From Novosphingobium guangzhouense (GTDB lineage Bacteria; Pseudomonadota; Alphaproteobacteria; Sphingomonadales; Sphingomonadaceae): a stretch of 64,000 bases of DNA. The first letter of the stretch is position 1. Every line of letters starts with the position of its first letter. The notes beneath the pieces are model-generated. The model was not told the DNA's origin. It saw only the letters and a program-made list of their open reading frames with translations, and searched no databases. Positions 44,430 through 52,802 of this stretch are shown in pieces. The translations under genes were made by a program, and so were the position numbers. The stretch spans positions 49,864 through 113,863 of the forward strand of contig NZ_LYMM01000026.1 in assembly GCF_002896965.1 (NCBI RefSeq). The letters are read 5' to 3'.

Positions 44430-46657
44430 ACGAAGGAAAGATCGTGATCGCTGAGTGGTAGCGAGCGTATCCGGGGCCCGCCAGCGTCGAAGATTGCATT
44501 CAGCATCGCGGTCATCACGATCGGGACCGCATCTTCGCCAACACCGGCGGGATGCTCGTCGCTTTGGACGAGCTCGATATGGATGTTTCTGCAGGCGGTC
44601 GCCAGCCGGGCCACGTTGTGGTCTTGGAAGTTGCGCTCGACCACGCGGCCGTCCTTCAGGGTGATTTTACCGTAGAGGGCGGTCGTGATCGCCCAGAAGA
44701 TACTGCCCTCCACCTGACCCCGCACGACCTCCGGATTGAGAATCCGTCCGCAGTTCAGCACCACGAAAACACGATCCACCCTTAATGCACCCTTGCCGTC
44801 AAGCGTCACGTCGACGACCGCTGCCGCTGTTCCGGTCCGGTACGTCACCCAGTAGCTGAAATCGTTGACGGAGATTCCGCGGCCGCGACCCCGAGGCAAC
44901 CGCTCTCCCCAGCCCGCGATCTTTGTGACCCGGTTCAAAGCGTCCCTCATGTTGCGGATGCGGTTCACGGCGACGCCCCGATCCTTCAGGTCGGCCGGAA
45001 CCGTCGTCTCGTCGAGTAGCTCCATGTAGAGGTCGACCCGATCCCGTCCAGCGGCCACGGCCAGTTCGTCCTGGAAGCCTTGGTTCATCCAGACGTGCTG
45101 GGTGAACGCCACGCCACGCATCCAGCCAAACGGCTGCGGCGTCTTGATCCGGGCATATTCTATCTGGAGGTTCGGCACGTAGTGCGGTAGGCGGGCGGGG
45201 CCGTAGCTCTGGTCGGGAGCCGTCCCGCTCACGACGCGGTTGAACCACGCGATGACCTTGCCATTCTCGTCCAATCCCGCCTTGAACCGCGAAACCGTAA
45301 TCGGCGGCGGATAGCCACGGGCCATCATCTCCTCCCGCGTCCAGATGAGCTTGATCGGCCTGCCGGGGATCGCCTTGGCGATTTGCACTCCTTGCGAAAC
45401 GTACTCGTTCTGGCACCGTCGGCCGAAGGCTCCCCCGGTGTACGGCAGGTTGAACTGGACCCTCTCCGGAGGAAGCCCCGCCGTGACCGCGGCGAGGCGG
45501 TGAGCGTCCTGGGCGAACTGCGTGGAAGCCCACACCTGCAGCCCCTCCGGACGCAGCCATGCGGTGCAGTTTATCGGCTCTAGCGGCATCGCGTCCATGA
45601 AAGGGTAGGAGTAGTCCGCCTCGAGCACCTGAGCTGCCCGGCCGATGGCCGCAGCGTAGTCGCCGGCCTCGCGCACCACCGGCTGCGTCTGACCGACGCG
45701 CCGCGTGAGGTCCGCCATGATGGCCTCGCTGCTTGCATTAGCAAAAGGGCCCTCATCCCACTCGATGGGAAGGGCCAGCAGGGCCTTGCGGGCGCGCCAA
45801 AAGCTGTCCGCAACAACCGCTACCGCGTCGTCCATGCCGTAGTCCTCGCCGCCGTCGGCGATCGGCCCGTTCAGTCCGCTCGAGCCGCCTGCTATGCGTA
45901 CCACCTTCACAACGCCAGGCATTTTGGCGATCGCGGTCTCATCCCAAGAAACGAGTTTGCCTCCGTACACCGGCGATTGCCGCACGGCTGCGTAGAGCAT
46001 GCTTGGCAGATCGACGTCGATGCCGTACTGGAGCGTGCCGTTCGTCTTCTGCTTCAGATCCAGACGCTTGACTGGTTTGCCGATGAGACGGTAATCGGCC
46101 GCCGCCTTGAGCTTAACCTTTGCCGGCTCGGGTGGCGTGGTATGGGAGGCGAGGAGAGCGAGCTCCGCGTAGCTATGGCGCGCACCGCCTGGGAAAACGA
46201 CGCCGCTGTTTTCTGTCCGCAGGTCCTCGATCGCGATCCCCGAACGGCGCGAGGCAGCGATCAGCATCATCTGCCGGATCTGCGCGCCCGCCATACGCAT
46301 CGGATCGAACAGCCTGTCCGCGGACCAGCTGCTCTCGGTGCAAGTGTAGACATAGACGTTGCCGCGCTTCAGGTTGGTCAGCGGATCAAAGAATTCCGGT
46401 CGGACGAGCGACCAGTCGAGATCCATCTCCTCCGCGAGCACCTGCGATAGCGTTGTGATGACGCCTTGGCCGATGTCGCTCTGAGGTATCCGGATCCGAA
46501 CGGTATTGTTCGGCTCGATGACGACCCAGGAAATGAGTTCAACCGGGGTGGCTGGGCCGTAGTCGGCCACTCGACAGCCCGACATCGCCACGGGAAAAAC
46601 GACGCCGGCCGAGACCGCCGCCATGGACTTCAGCAAGTTGCGCCGATCGGTTTGCAT
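44426..46657 (-). CDS. ndpAL: Nicotine hydroxylase, molybdopterin-binding large subunit
   Basis: A 743-residue protein of the xanthine-oxidase/isoquinoline-oxidoreductase large-subunit family. The N terminus has a twin-arginine signal (TDRRNLLKSMAAVSAG) ending in SGC, implying periplasmic export. Mo-site motifs include GGAFGRRC, the WMRGVAFTQHVWMNQ region and the catalytic Glu in GVGEDAVP near the C terminus. With NdpAS it hydroxylates nicotine at C6 using water. No FAD subunit is present, as in two-component Ndh/Ior-type enzymes. The start is 46657, 8 bases after the ndpAS stop. The stop codon lies in the IS5 target duplication. Confidence 0.85.
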   Translation of the reverse strand: MQTDRRNLLKSMAAVSAGVVFPVAMSGCRVADYGPATPVELISWVVIEPNNTVRIRIPQSDIGQGVITTLSQVLAEEMDLDWSLVRPEFFDPLTNLKRGNVYVYTCTESSWSADRLFDPMRMAGAQIRQMMLIAASRRSGIAIEDLRTENSGVVFPGGARHSYAELALLASHTTPPEPAKVKLKAAADYRLIGKPVKRLDLKQKTNGTLQYGIDVDLPSMLYAAVRQSPVYGGKLVSWDETAIAKMPGVVKVVRIAGGSSGLNGPIADGGEDYGMDDAVAVVADSFWRARKALLALPIEWDEGPFANASSEAIMADLTRRVGQTQPVVREAGDYAAAIGRAAQVLEADYSYPFMDAMPLEPINCTAWLRPEGLQVWASTQFAQDAHRLAAVTAGLPPERVQFNLPYTGGAFGRRCQNEYVSQGVQIAKAIPGRPIKLIWTREEMMARGYPPPITVSRFKAGLDENGKVIAWFNRVVSGTAPDQSYGPARLPHYVPNLQIEYARIKTPQPFGWMRGVAFTQHVWMNQGFQDELAVAAGRDRVDLYMELLDETTVPADLKDRGVAVNRIRNMRDALNRVTKIAGWGERLPRGRGRGISVNDFSYWVTYRTGTAAAVVDVTLDGKGALRVDRVFVVLNCGRILNPEVVRGQVEGSIFWAITTALYGKITLKDGRVVERNFQDHNVARLATACRNIHIELVQSDEHPAGVGEDAVPIVMTAMLNAIFDAGGPRIRSLPLSDHDLSFV

Positions 46658-46664
46658 GCCGTCA

Positions 46665-47120
46665 TCAGATCCGATTGTTGGCCGCGGCATGGATCGCCGC
46701 ACGTATGCGTTCATAGGTGCCGCAACGACAGATGTTGGTGATTTCCCGATCGATCTCGTCGTCGGTCGGATCGCTTGACTTCGAAAGGAGAGCGGTCACT
46801 GCCATGATCATGCCGGACTGGCAGTACCCACACTGTGGGACCCGCAGATCCTGCCAGGCCTTCTGGACGAACTGGTCAGCGTCGCGGGAAAGGCCCTCGA
46901 TCGTCGTGATGTCGAGTCCGACGGCCGCTGACGCAGCAAGGGAACAGGAGCGGGTCGCCTGGAAGTCGGCGATCACAGTGCATGCACCGCATTGGCCGAT
47001 ACCGCAGCCGTACTTCGTGCCCTTCATCTTGAGCGTGTCGCGCAGCACCCAGAGCAGAGGAGTGTCGTCATCGACCTCGACTGTCGTCAGCGCACCATTG
47101 ATCTTGAGATTCACCTTCAT
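46665..47120 (-). CDS. ndpAS: Nicotine hydroxylase, [2Fe-2S] small subunit
   Basis: A 151-residue protein: KYGCGIGQCGACTV is the plant-type [2Fe-2S] motif and CGYCQSGM with CRCGTYERIR the second cluster site, as in CoxS/IorA subunits. It passes electrons from the Mo site of NdpAL to a periplasmic acceptor. It has no signal peptide of its own, so it is probably exported with NdpAL by the Tat system. The ATG at 47120 is chosen by alignment with the family; the ribosome-binding site is weak. Confidence 0.88.
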   Translation of the reverse strand: MKVNLKINGALTTVEVDDDTPLLWVLRDTLKMKGTKYGCGIGQCGACTVIADFQATRSCSLAASAAVGLDITTIEGLSRDADQFVQKAWQDLRVPQCGYCQSGMIMAVTALLSKSSDPTDDEIDREITNICRCGTYERIRAAIHAAANNRI

Positions 47121-47615
47121 AGCGACCGGACCATTCGTCTGTTGGAGATAAGAAACGGCATGGCAGAGCGTTGCCGTAGCGCCTTGTCCGATCCCATCAA
47201 TCCCGTCATCGAACCGTCTCCTGTCGTTGCGTTCGGCGCATCGCCTGCTTCGGTGGCCGTTCTGACCGTCGATGAGACCGGTTGCGTGGTGAACGATCTC
47301 CATCTCCAGAGTCGGCTGTTTTGCCCAGCTCTCTCGCAGTTTTAGGATGCGATCTTGAGCACGCGCCACAGCAGGCGTCAATGAATTATTCGATTGCAGA
47401 ATAGATGGCGGGAAGGGATCCTCGGTAATGGTTGATCGCCGATCGGAAGGCGACCGCCGACTTCGAGCCAGATCATCGAGCGCGCCTCGATTCTTCAGGA
47501 GTCCGCTTCGGACTCTCAGCCACGACCCACTCGATCGTAGATTTTTGTTCGATCAATTTCCTTGGTCCGCAAGCGCTTCTGAAGCGTTGAGGCAGAAAGA
47601 ACTGGAGCGGAAGTC
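47121..47615. other. Control region between ndpAS and the EF-hand gene
   Basis: No gene is visible. The frame of ndpAS stays open to 47381 without similarity to the family. The stretch contains the AATTATTCG element at 47379-47392 and an AT-rich segment at 47520-47570 that may hold the promoter of the EF-hand gene. Confidence 0.5.
47379..47392. promoter_or_regulatory. CGAATAATT element, ndpAS promoter region
   Basis: CAATGAATTATTCG contains AATTATTCG, the complement of half-site CGAATAATT. AATTATTCGATT (47384-47395) is identical over 12 bases to the TonB-receptor/MFS intergenic site at 50678-50689. Confidence 0.55.
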
Positions 47616-47984
47616 ATGACAAATACTCAAATCTCAGCACTAGGTCGGCTGGTGATCTGCCTGCTTCTCTGCGCGACGACCGAAACCGGCGCGTTCGCCA
47701 ATGGTCCGCCGTCGCCGTCACCGATCAATGGAAAGAGTCTCCTCGCGAAGATGGACGCCGATCGGGACGGGCGGATTTCCAGTACGGAGTGGCGACTGCA
47801 GAGCATGCCGATGGCGAACTTCAGGAAGCTCGATCGAAATCACGATGGCTTCGTGACCCTCAAGGAACTGGTTGCGAAACCGCCCAAGACGCTGGACGCG
47901 TCGCGTGACGGGAAGCTTTCCCCCCGAGAAATGACCTTCGGAAAGGCTGCAAAAAAAATAGCGCCGAGGTCCAAACGGCATTGA
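47616..47984 (+). CDS. Secreted EF-hand calcium-binding protein
   Basis: A 122-residue protein with a signal peptide (LVICLLLCATTETGAFA) and three EF-hand-like loops: DADRDGRISSTEW, DRNHDGFVTLKEL and DASRDGKLSPREM. It would bind calcium in the periplasm. GGAG lies upstream of the ATG. It diverges from ndpAS and converges with the TonB receptor gene. A role in the nicotine system is unproven, although Ca2+ could stabilise periplasmic enzymes. Confidence 0.82.
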   Translation: MTNTQISALGRLVICLLLCATTETGAFANGPPSPSPINGKSLLAKMDADRDGRISSTEWRLQSMPMANFRKLDRNHDGFVTLKELVAKPPKTLDASRDGKLSPREMTFGKAAKKIAPRSKRH

Positions 47985-48097
47985 GGATCGGCAATTCCAT
48001 CCGCCGCCCGGCTTTCGAGGACGTTGCGCTTCCGCAAGCCGCCTGCGAAAAACCGCTGTGATATCAGGGCACGGATTCCCGACGATCGAGCGGGCTC

Positions 48098-48134
48098 AAA
48101 AAAAGGCGCGGACCAATTGCTACTGGTCCGCGCC
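48098..48134 (-). terminator. Rho-independent terminator of the TonB-receptor gene
   Basis: GGCGCGGACCA and TGGTCCGCGCC (11-base perfect arms, 8-base loop) are followed on the minus strand by seven T residues. They lie 27 bases after the receptor stop codon. Confidence 0.92.
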
Positions 48135-48160
48135 ATGGATGCCGGATCGAATGAAGGCCT

Positions 48161-50494
48161 TTAGAAGCGGAAGGTCACATCGGCGCTGTACATCCGCGGA
48201 ACGCCCCTCTGAAGGAAGTCGAAGCCCAGCGCTCTCAGCTGAAGCCCGTAGGAGACGTACTTCTCATTGAACAGGTTCTTAACTCCAGCGCCTACGGAGA
48301 AGCGATCGGCATTATACGCAACCCGGGCGTTCGCCAGCCAATAGCCACCCTGCGACAGGGCTTCGGCATTGTCGTAGAAGACACGCGACGTGTAGACGCC
48401 GTCGCCGTTCAGCTCCACGGTCGCGTCCTGCAGCTTAAGAAGCACGACGTTGGCGTTGAGGTTAAGGCTGAACTTCGCCGCGTTCGCGATCTGGTTTCCG
48501 GCGACCACGACTCCGCTGGTGCCAGTGACTACCGCATCATCTCCGTATGTCGGGTCGAGCACGCCCACGCCGACGCCGAGCGTGACGCGGTCGATCGGTT
48601 TGGCAGTGATCTCGCCTTCGAACCCGCGGACTCGCGCATTACTAATCGAGCGGAGGGGAAGCAGCAGGCCTTCCGGCACGATAACCTGCTGATTCTTGTA
48701 GTCAGTTTGGAAGACCGAGCCGTTGACCGTCAGAGCTCGATCGAGCAGAGTCGATTTGAAGCCCGCCTCGAACGTCCGCGCCGTTTCCGGCGGAGCGAAG
48801 TTGACCTCGGAGGGGTCGCTGAACGCTTGGGCGTTCACTGCGCCCGTCCGGTATCCCTCACGCATCGAAGCGTAGAGCAGGACCTGTTCTGAGGGCTTCC
48901 AATTGATGCCCGCCTCGAAGCTGGTGTTGTTGAAGGTCCGCCGGTCGGAAACGTTCGCAATCGTATTGACGGCGAAGGTATCGGCAGTGTCGCCCAAGAA
49001 TGCGTTGTAGCGATTGACCGCAACCTTGTCCCTGCTGAACCGTACGCCACCGGTAACGGTGACCGTCCGGGCGAGCTTGAGTTCGGCACGGACGTAGGCC
49101 GAGTAGCTGTCGCGCTTCTGCAGGAAATCGTTCGTCTGGGTGAGACCCCGCCCCGTCGGGGTCAGCCCCAGGCTGCATGCCGCGCCGCATCCCGGATCGG
49201 TGAACAGACGGAAGTCGAACCCAGCGTCCGCGCTGTCCCACGTGTATAGCGCGCCCGCCTGAACGTTGAACGGCCCAACGAACGACGTGGCGACGCGGAG
49301 TTCCTGAACGAACTGCTTCAGATTCTTGCCGCGCGTGACGAAGGGGCTCTCGACGGCGATCTCAAGACCGTCCGAGTCGACGACGTCCACCCACTTGCCC
49401 CAGTCGTATGTCGTGACGGAGTTGAACGTGATGGTGTCCGTGGCATCCCACTTCATGACGAGGTTGACCCCGTCGATGCGGATGTCGCGCTTCGGCGTTC
49501 GGGTGAGCGAGTTCTCGAAGAAGCCGAGCCCGTTTCTGTTGGAACCCGGCAGGCTACCCAGATTGTTGCCCGGGAACAGGATGGCGGGGTCGTTAAAGTC
49601 GATGTTCGCGGCGATCGGTGCGTAGTTCCGCCCCCCGCTCTTGACGTGGTTGTAGCGCAGCGTCGCCTCGAAATCCGGTGCGGGCTCGAACTGCACTGCG
49701 CCGCGAATCGCGAAGAGGTCAGTCTGATTGAGGTCGCCGGCTCCAGGCGCGAGGTTGCGGAAGGTGCCGGTGTCGTGGACATACAGCCCGGCGACCCGCA
49801 ACGAAAGCACGTCTTTGATCAAGGGCGTCTGGACCGCGCCCTGCAGCCGTACCCGATCGAAGTTGCCGTAGCTTCCGGTCAGGTAGCCTTCTGATGTGAA
49901 GCCGGGCTTAATCGTCACGATGTTGACGGCCCCACCGGTCGCATTCTTCCCGTAAAGAGTTCCCTGCGGACCGCGAAGGACCTCCACCCGTTCCACGTCG
50001 AAAACCGGCATCGACTCGAAGGCCTGCAGATTGCGGATGCCTTCGTCGATGTAGATCGCGATCGGCTTGCTCTGGTTCGGGGAATAGTCGGTCGACGAAA
50101 TGCCGCGGATAACGAAGTTCGGTGGCCCGCCCTCGCCGTAGGGATAGCTCACCTGTGAGTTGGGTGACAGTTTGATGATATCCGAGACTTGGGTAACCTG
50201 ACGTTCCTGGATCGCTTCAGCTCCGAGCGCCGAGATCGCGATCGGCACGTCCTGGATACGCTGCGCGCGCCGAGTCGCCGTGACGACGATGTCGCCGTTG
50301 TCCGCGCCATCAGGGCGTTGCTGAGCCGCATCGGCGGTCTGGGCGTCCATTGGAGCTTGGCCATCCGGCATGGTCGTTGGCGCTGCCGGAACGGGCGGTA
50401 AGGCGCTCTGGGCTTGCGCGGCGATCGGCCAAGCAGCGCATAGAGCGGTCGCGAGCGCCGCCAGCGAAAGACGCGGAGTGTATTGAACATGCAT
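48161..50494 (-). CDS. TonB-dependent receptor of the nicotine island
   Basis: A 777-residue outer-membrane receptor: signal peptide (LSLAALATALCAAWPIAAQA), TonB-box-like DIVVTATRR near residue 68, plug domain (FVIRGISSTDYSPNQS, RVEVLRGPQGTLYGKNATGG) and a C-terminal barrel ending in VTFRF. It resembles the receptors sphingomonads use for organic substrates. The ATG at 50494 has GGGGAG upstream. It is divergent from the MFS gene and shares with it the CGTATAATTATTCG element, suggesting uptake of nicotine or an intermediate. Confidence 0.85.
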   Translation of the reverse strand: MHVQYTPRLSLAALATALCAAWPIAAQAQSALPPVPAAPTTMPDGQAPMDAQTADAAQQRPDGADNGDIVVTATRRAQRIQDVPIAISALGAEAIQERQVTQVSDIIKLSPNSQVSYPYGEGGPPNFVIRGISSTDYSPNQSKPIAIYIDEGIRNLQAFESMPVFDVERVEVLRGPQGTLYGKNATGGAVNIVTIKPGFTSEGYLTGSYGNFDRVRLQGAVQTPLIKDVLSLRVAGLYVHDTGTFRNLAPGAGDLNQTDLFAIRGAVQFEPAPDFEATLRYNHVKSGGRNYAPIAANIDFNDPAILFPGNNLGSLPGSNRNGLGFFENSLTRTPKRDIRIDGVNLVMKWDATDTITFNSVTTYDWGKWVDVVDSDGLEIAVESPFVTRGKNLKQFVQELRVATSFVGPFNVQAGALYTWDSADAGFDFRLFTDPGCGAACSLGLTPTGRGLTQTNDFLQKRDSYSAYVRAELKLARTVTVTGGVRFSRDKVAVNRYNAFLGDTADTFAVNTIANVSDRRTFNNTSFEAGINWKPSEQVLLYASMREGYRTGAVNAQAFSDPSEVNFAPPETARTFEAGFKSTLLDRALTVNGSVFQTDYKNQQVIVPEGLLLPLRSISNARVRGFEGEITAKPIDRVTLGVGVGVLDPTYGDDAVVTGTSGVVVAGNQIANAAKFSLNLNANVVLLKLQDATVELNGDGVYTSRVFYDNAEALSQGGYWLANARVAYNADRFSVGAGVKNLFNEKYVSYGLQLRALGFDFLQRGVPRMYSADVTFRF

Positions 50495-50672
50495 GGAAAG
50501 TTCTCCCCTTAAAATTGTTCCTGTGACGTCCTCCCGCTTCCTGGGAGCTGGTGTCACCACCAACTTCCACGACAGCCCGCGATGTTTCGCTCAGGGCTGT
50601 CCAGGCCGGCTGCGATCCGGGCGGATGATCAGTGCTATGAGAGCTTTTTAAACTGGTCAACAATTATCATTA

Positions 50673-50686
50673 CGTATAATTATTCG
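50673..50686. promoter_or_regulatory. CGTATAATTATTCG palindromic element (receptor/MFS intergenic)
   Basis: CGTATAATTATTCG is a 14-base near-palindrome (12 of 14 positions symmetric) made of half-sites CGTATAATT and CGAATAATT. It lies between the divergent receptor and MFS genes. A related CGAATAAAT occurs at 50845-50853. Confidence 0.6.
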
Positions 50687-51115
50687 ATTCGAAAGCGGCT
50701 GGGGCGGCAATCGCCAGATTTCCCTTGATGTGCCAATGCGGTGCAGCCCTCTCCGTCCAATTGGAGAAAAAGTAGAAGCCGTCCGAAGAATTGGCACCGG
50801 CCCGCTTGAAGAAGATAGAGCGCCGTTGAAAAATGTGCATCTGACGAATAAATATGTTGCTCAGTGATCTGGCCGGACTATGGTCAAGGTAGCCGCCGCG
50901 CGACTCCCGATGGCGATCCGTGCGCATCACTGACGGCACTGGAGCTCGGGGCTCAAGCAACTACGAAGCCGCGCATCTATGAAGAGGACGGGCATGAGCT
51001 TGGAGAGATTCGTTTCATTTTCGTTGAAGCCGAACTCCGCATCCGTTTGTCCGGGTGCGATGAGCCGAGTTGGGCGCCGTTCCGCGCATCGCGCCCTCGA
51101 GCTGAAACCGCTTTC

Positions 51116-52330
51116 GTGAGCGCGGCGGTGAGCCAGTCGCCTCGCGGGACCTCCGCCCGAGCCGCCAGCGCGGTTTCCGGGCGCGCCATCGTCGTCGCTT
51201 GCGTGCTGTATGGCTTCTCGCTCATCCTAATCGACATCGCGCCTTTCTTTATCGGACTGTACGTCGATCATCTCGGCCTGACCCTGAGTCAGGCAGGTCT
51301 CGTGCAATCGGTAGATCAAGCCGGGGGCGTGCTTGGTGCGATTGCCGGCTTCTTCCTCATGCCTCGAGCGCGGTGGCGGACAATCATCGTCGCAGCGTCG
51401 CTCGTCGCCACCCTCGGCAACGTATTGACGGCCTTCGCCGACGGTTATCTTGTCCTATGCTTCATACGCTTCGTCGCTGGTTTCGGCGTAGTCCTTATCA
51501 CGACGGTTACCGCCTGCGTGCTCGCTCAGGCTGCTGTCCCGGTACGGGCCTACGGAGCCGGGCTGGCTCTTGGCATGACGCTTTCAGCCGTCGCGATCTG
51601 GCTGCTGGAGGCCCTGCGAGCGCAGTTCGGAGATGCTGCGGCCTTGGGTTCGGGAGCGCTTTGGCTCGGTCTCGGTGCCGTTTTGGCCCTGCTGCTTCCG
51701 CTGGACCTCGATGGTCCTTCGGAGCCTGCCCTGCCGGAGGACGTGCCACAGATGAAAGGCGGTGCTCGCAATGCCGGCCGCGTCGCCTTGCTGGGACTTC
51801 TTCTCTTTGGTGTCAGCGTCAACGTGATTTACGCCTTCATAGAGCGGATCGGCCTCGCCAACGGGCTCGATCAAGGATCCGTTGCGAACGCCATGGCGTT
51901 CGGCTACATCTTCTCGGGGTTGGGCAGCCTGATTCCGACGATCTTCGGGGAGAGCGGGCGCCATCTGCGATGGATAGGTATAACGACGGTCGTCTTCCTT
52001 TCGTCGATCCTTGGCATATACCTCGCGCACTCCACCGCTTTCTTCACCGTCGCCTTCGCGATCTACGCATCCGCGTGGTGCATGGGACTGGCGTTTTACA
52101 TGTCGATGACCGCGGAGAACGATCCGAGCCATCGCTACACGCGGATGATCTACGTGGTAAACGTGGCCGCCCAGTCGGTTGGTCCTGCGATCGGCACTCT
52201 GGTGCTCGCGCGCGCGTCACTGACTGCGGTCTTTATCGTCACGCCGCTGCCGGCGTTGCTCGCCGCACTGCTAGTGTCCTCGACCCGTCAGGCCCGCGTA
52301 GCGTCGCCGCCGCCGCACCCGGCCCACTGA
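51116..52330 (+). CDS. MFS transporter
   Basis: About 404 residues with twelve hydrophobic segments (AIVVACVLYGFSLILIDIAP, FVAGFGVVLITTVTACVL, AFAIYASAWCMGLAFYMS). It is a major-facilitator carrier, probably moving nicotine or a hydroxylated intermediate across the inner membrane. The start is uncertain: GTG 51116 fits the family length, GTG 51128 is possible, and the frame is open upstream to 50864 without membrane character. It heads the plus-strand operon MFS-ridA-aldH-ndpB-cytochrome c. Confidence 0.8.
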   Translation: MSAAVSQSPRGTSARAASAVSGRAIVVACVLYGFSLILIDIAPFFIGLYVDHLGLTLSQAGLVQSVDQAGGVLGAIAGFFLMPRARWRTIIVAASLVATLGNVLTAFADGYLVLCFIRFVAGFGVVLITTVTACVLAQAAVPVRAYGAGLALGMTLSAVAIWLLEALRAQFGDAAALGSGALWLGLGAVLALLLPLDLDGPSEPALPEDVPQMKGGARNAGRVALLGLLLFGVSVNVIYAFIERIGLANGLDQGSVANAMAFGYIFSGLGSLIPTIFGESGRHLRWIGITTVVFLSSILGIYLAHSTAFFTVAFAIYASAWCMGLAFYMSMTAENDPSHRYTRMIYVVNVAAQSVGPAIGTLVLARASLTAVFIVTPLPALLAALLVSSTRQARVASPPPHPAH

Positions 52331-52349
52331 ACTCGGAAGCGAACCGCAC

Positions 52350-52802
52350 ATGCCTTCGACCTCATTTCACCTCCTGCCAGCGATGGAACGCGATTACTGC
52401 ATGTCGATCGCCGTCCGCGCCGGCGACCTCGTGTTCATAGGCGGTCTCACCGCAGTGGACGCATCGGGTAACGAACTGCACCACGACGATGCCGCGCTGC
52501 AGTTCAAGGTCGTCTACGAACAAATGGGCAGGATACTTGCTGCTCACGGGGGATCGGCGGCGGACGTCGTCAGCGAGACCATCTACTATTCCTGCACAGG
52601 CGAAGAGTACTCCGAGCGCCTATTTCCGCACCGGAAGGAGTTCTACCGCGATTGCGACGGGCCTTCCGTCGCAGGGGTGCAGGTCGCGGGTTTCATCAGC
52701 GCGGCGATCCGCGTCGAGGTCACATGCGTGGCGCACATCCCGAAGGGAAGGCCCGCATCCGCCACTTCTCCATTCCACATAGAGCGACAGGATCAGCAAT
52801 GA
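52350..52802 (+). CDS. RidA/YjgF-family protein
   Basis: A 150-residue protein: GDLVFIGGLTAVDASGNELH is the RidA substrate-pocket region, and GVQVAGFISAAIRVEVTCVA the C-terminal signature. RidA proteins hydrolyse reactive enamines and imines. In this operon the amine oxidase NdpB makes an iminium intermediate that must be hydrolysed to open the pyrrolidine ring, a plausible substrate. The stop overlaps the aldehyde dehydrogenase start (ATGA). Confidence 0.85.
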   Translation: MPSTSFHLLPAMERDYCMSIAVRAGDLVFIGGLTAVDASGNELHHDDAALQFKVVYEQMGRILAAHGGSAADVVSETIYYSCTGEEYSERLFPHRKEFYRDCDGPSVAGVQVAGFISAAIRVEVTCVAHIPKGRPASATSPFHIERQDQQ

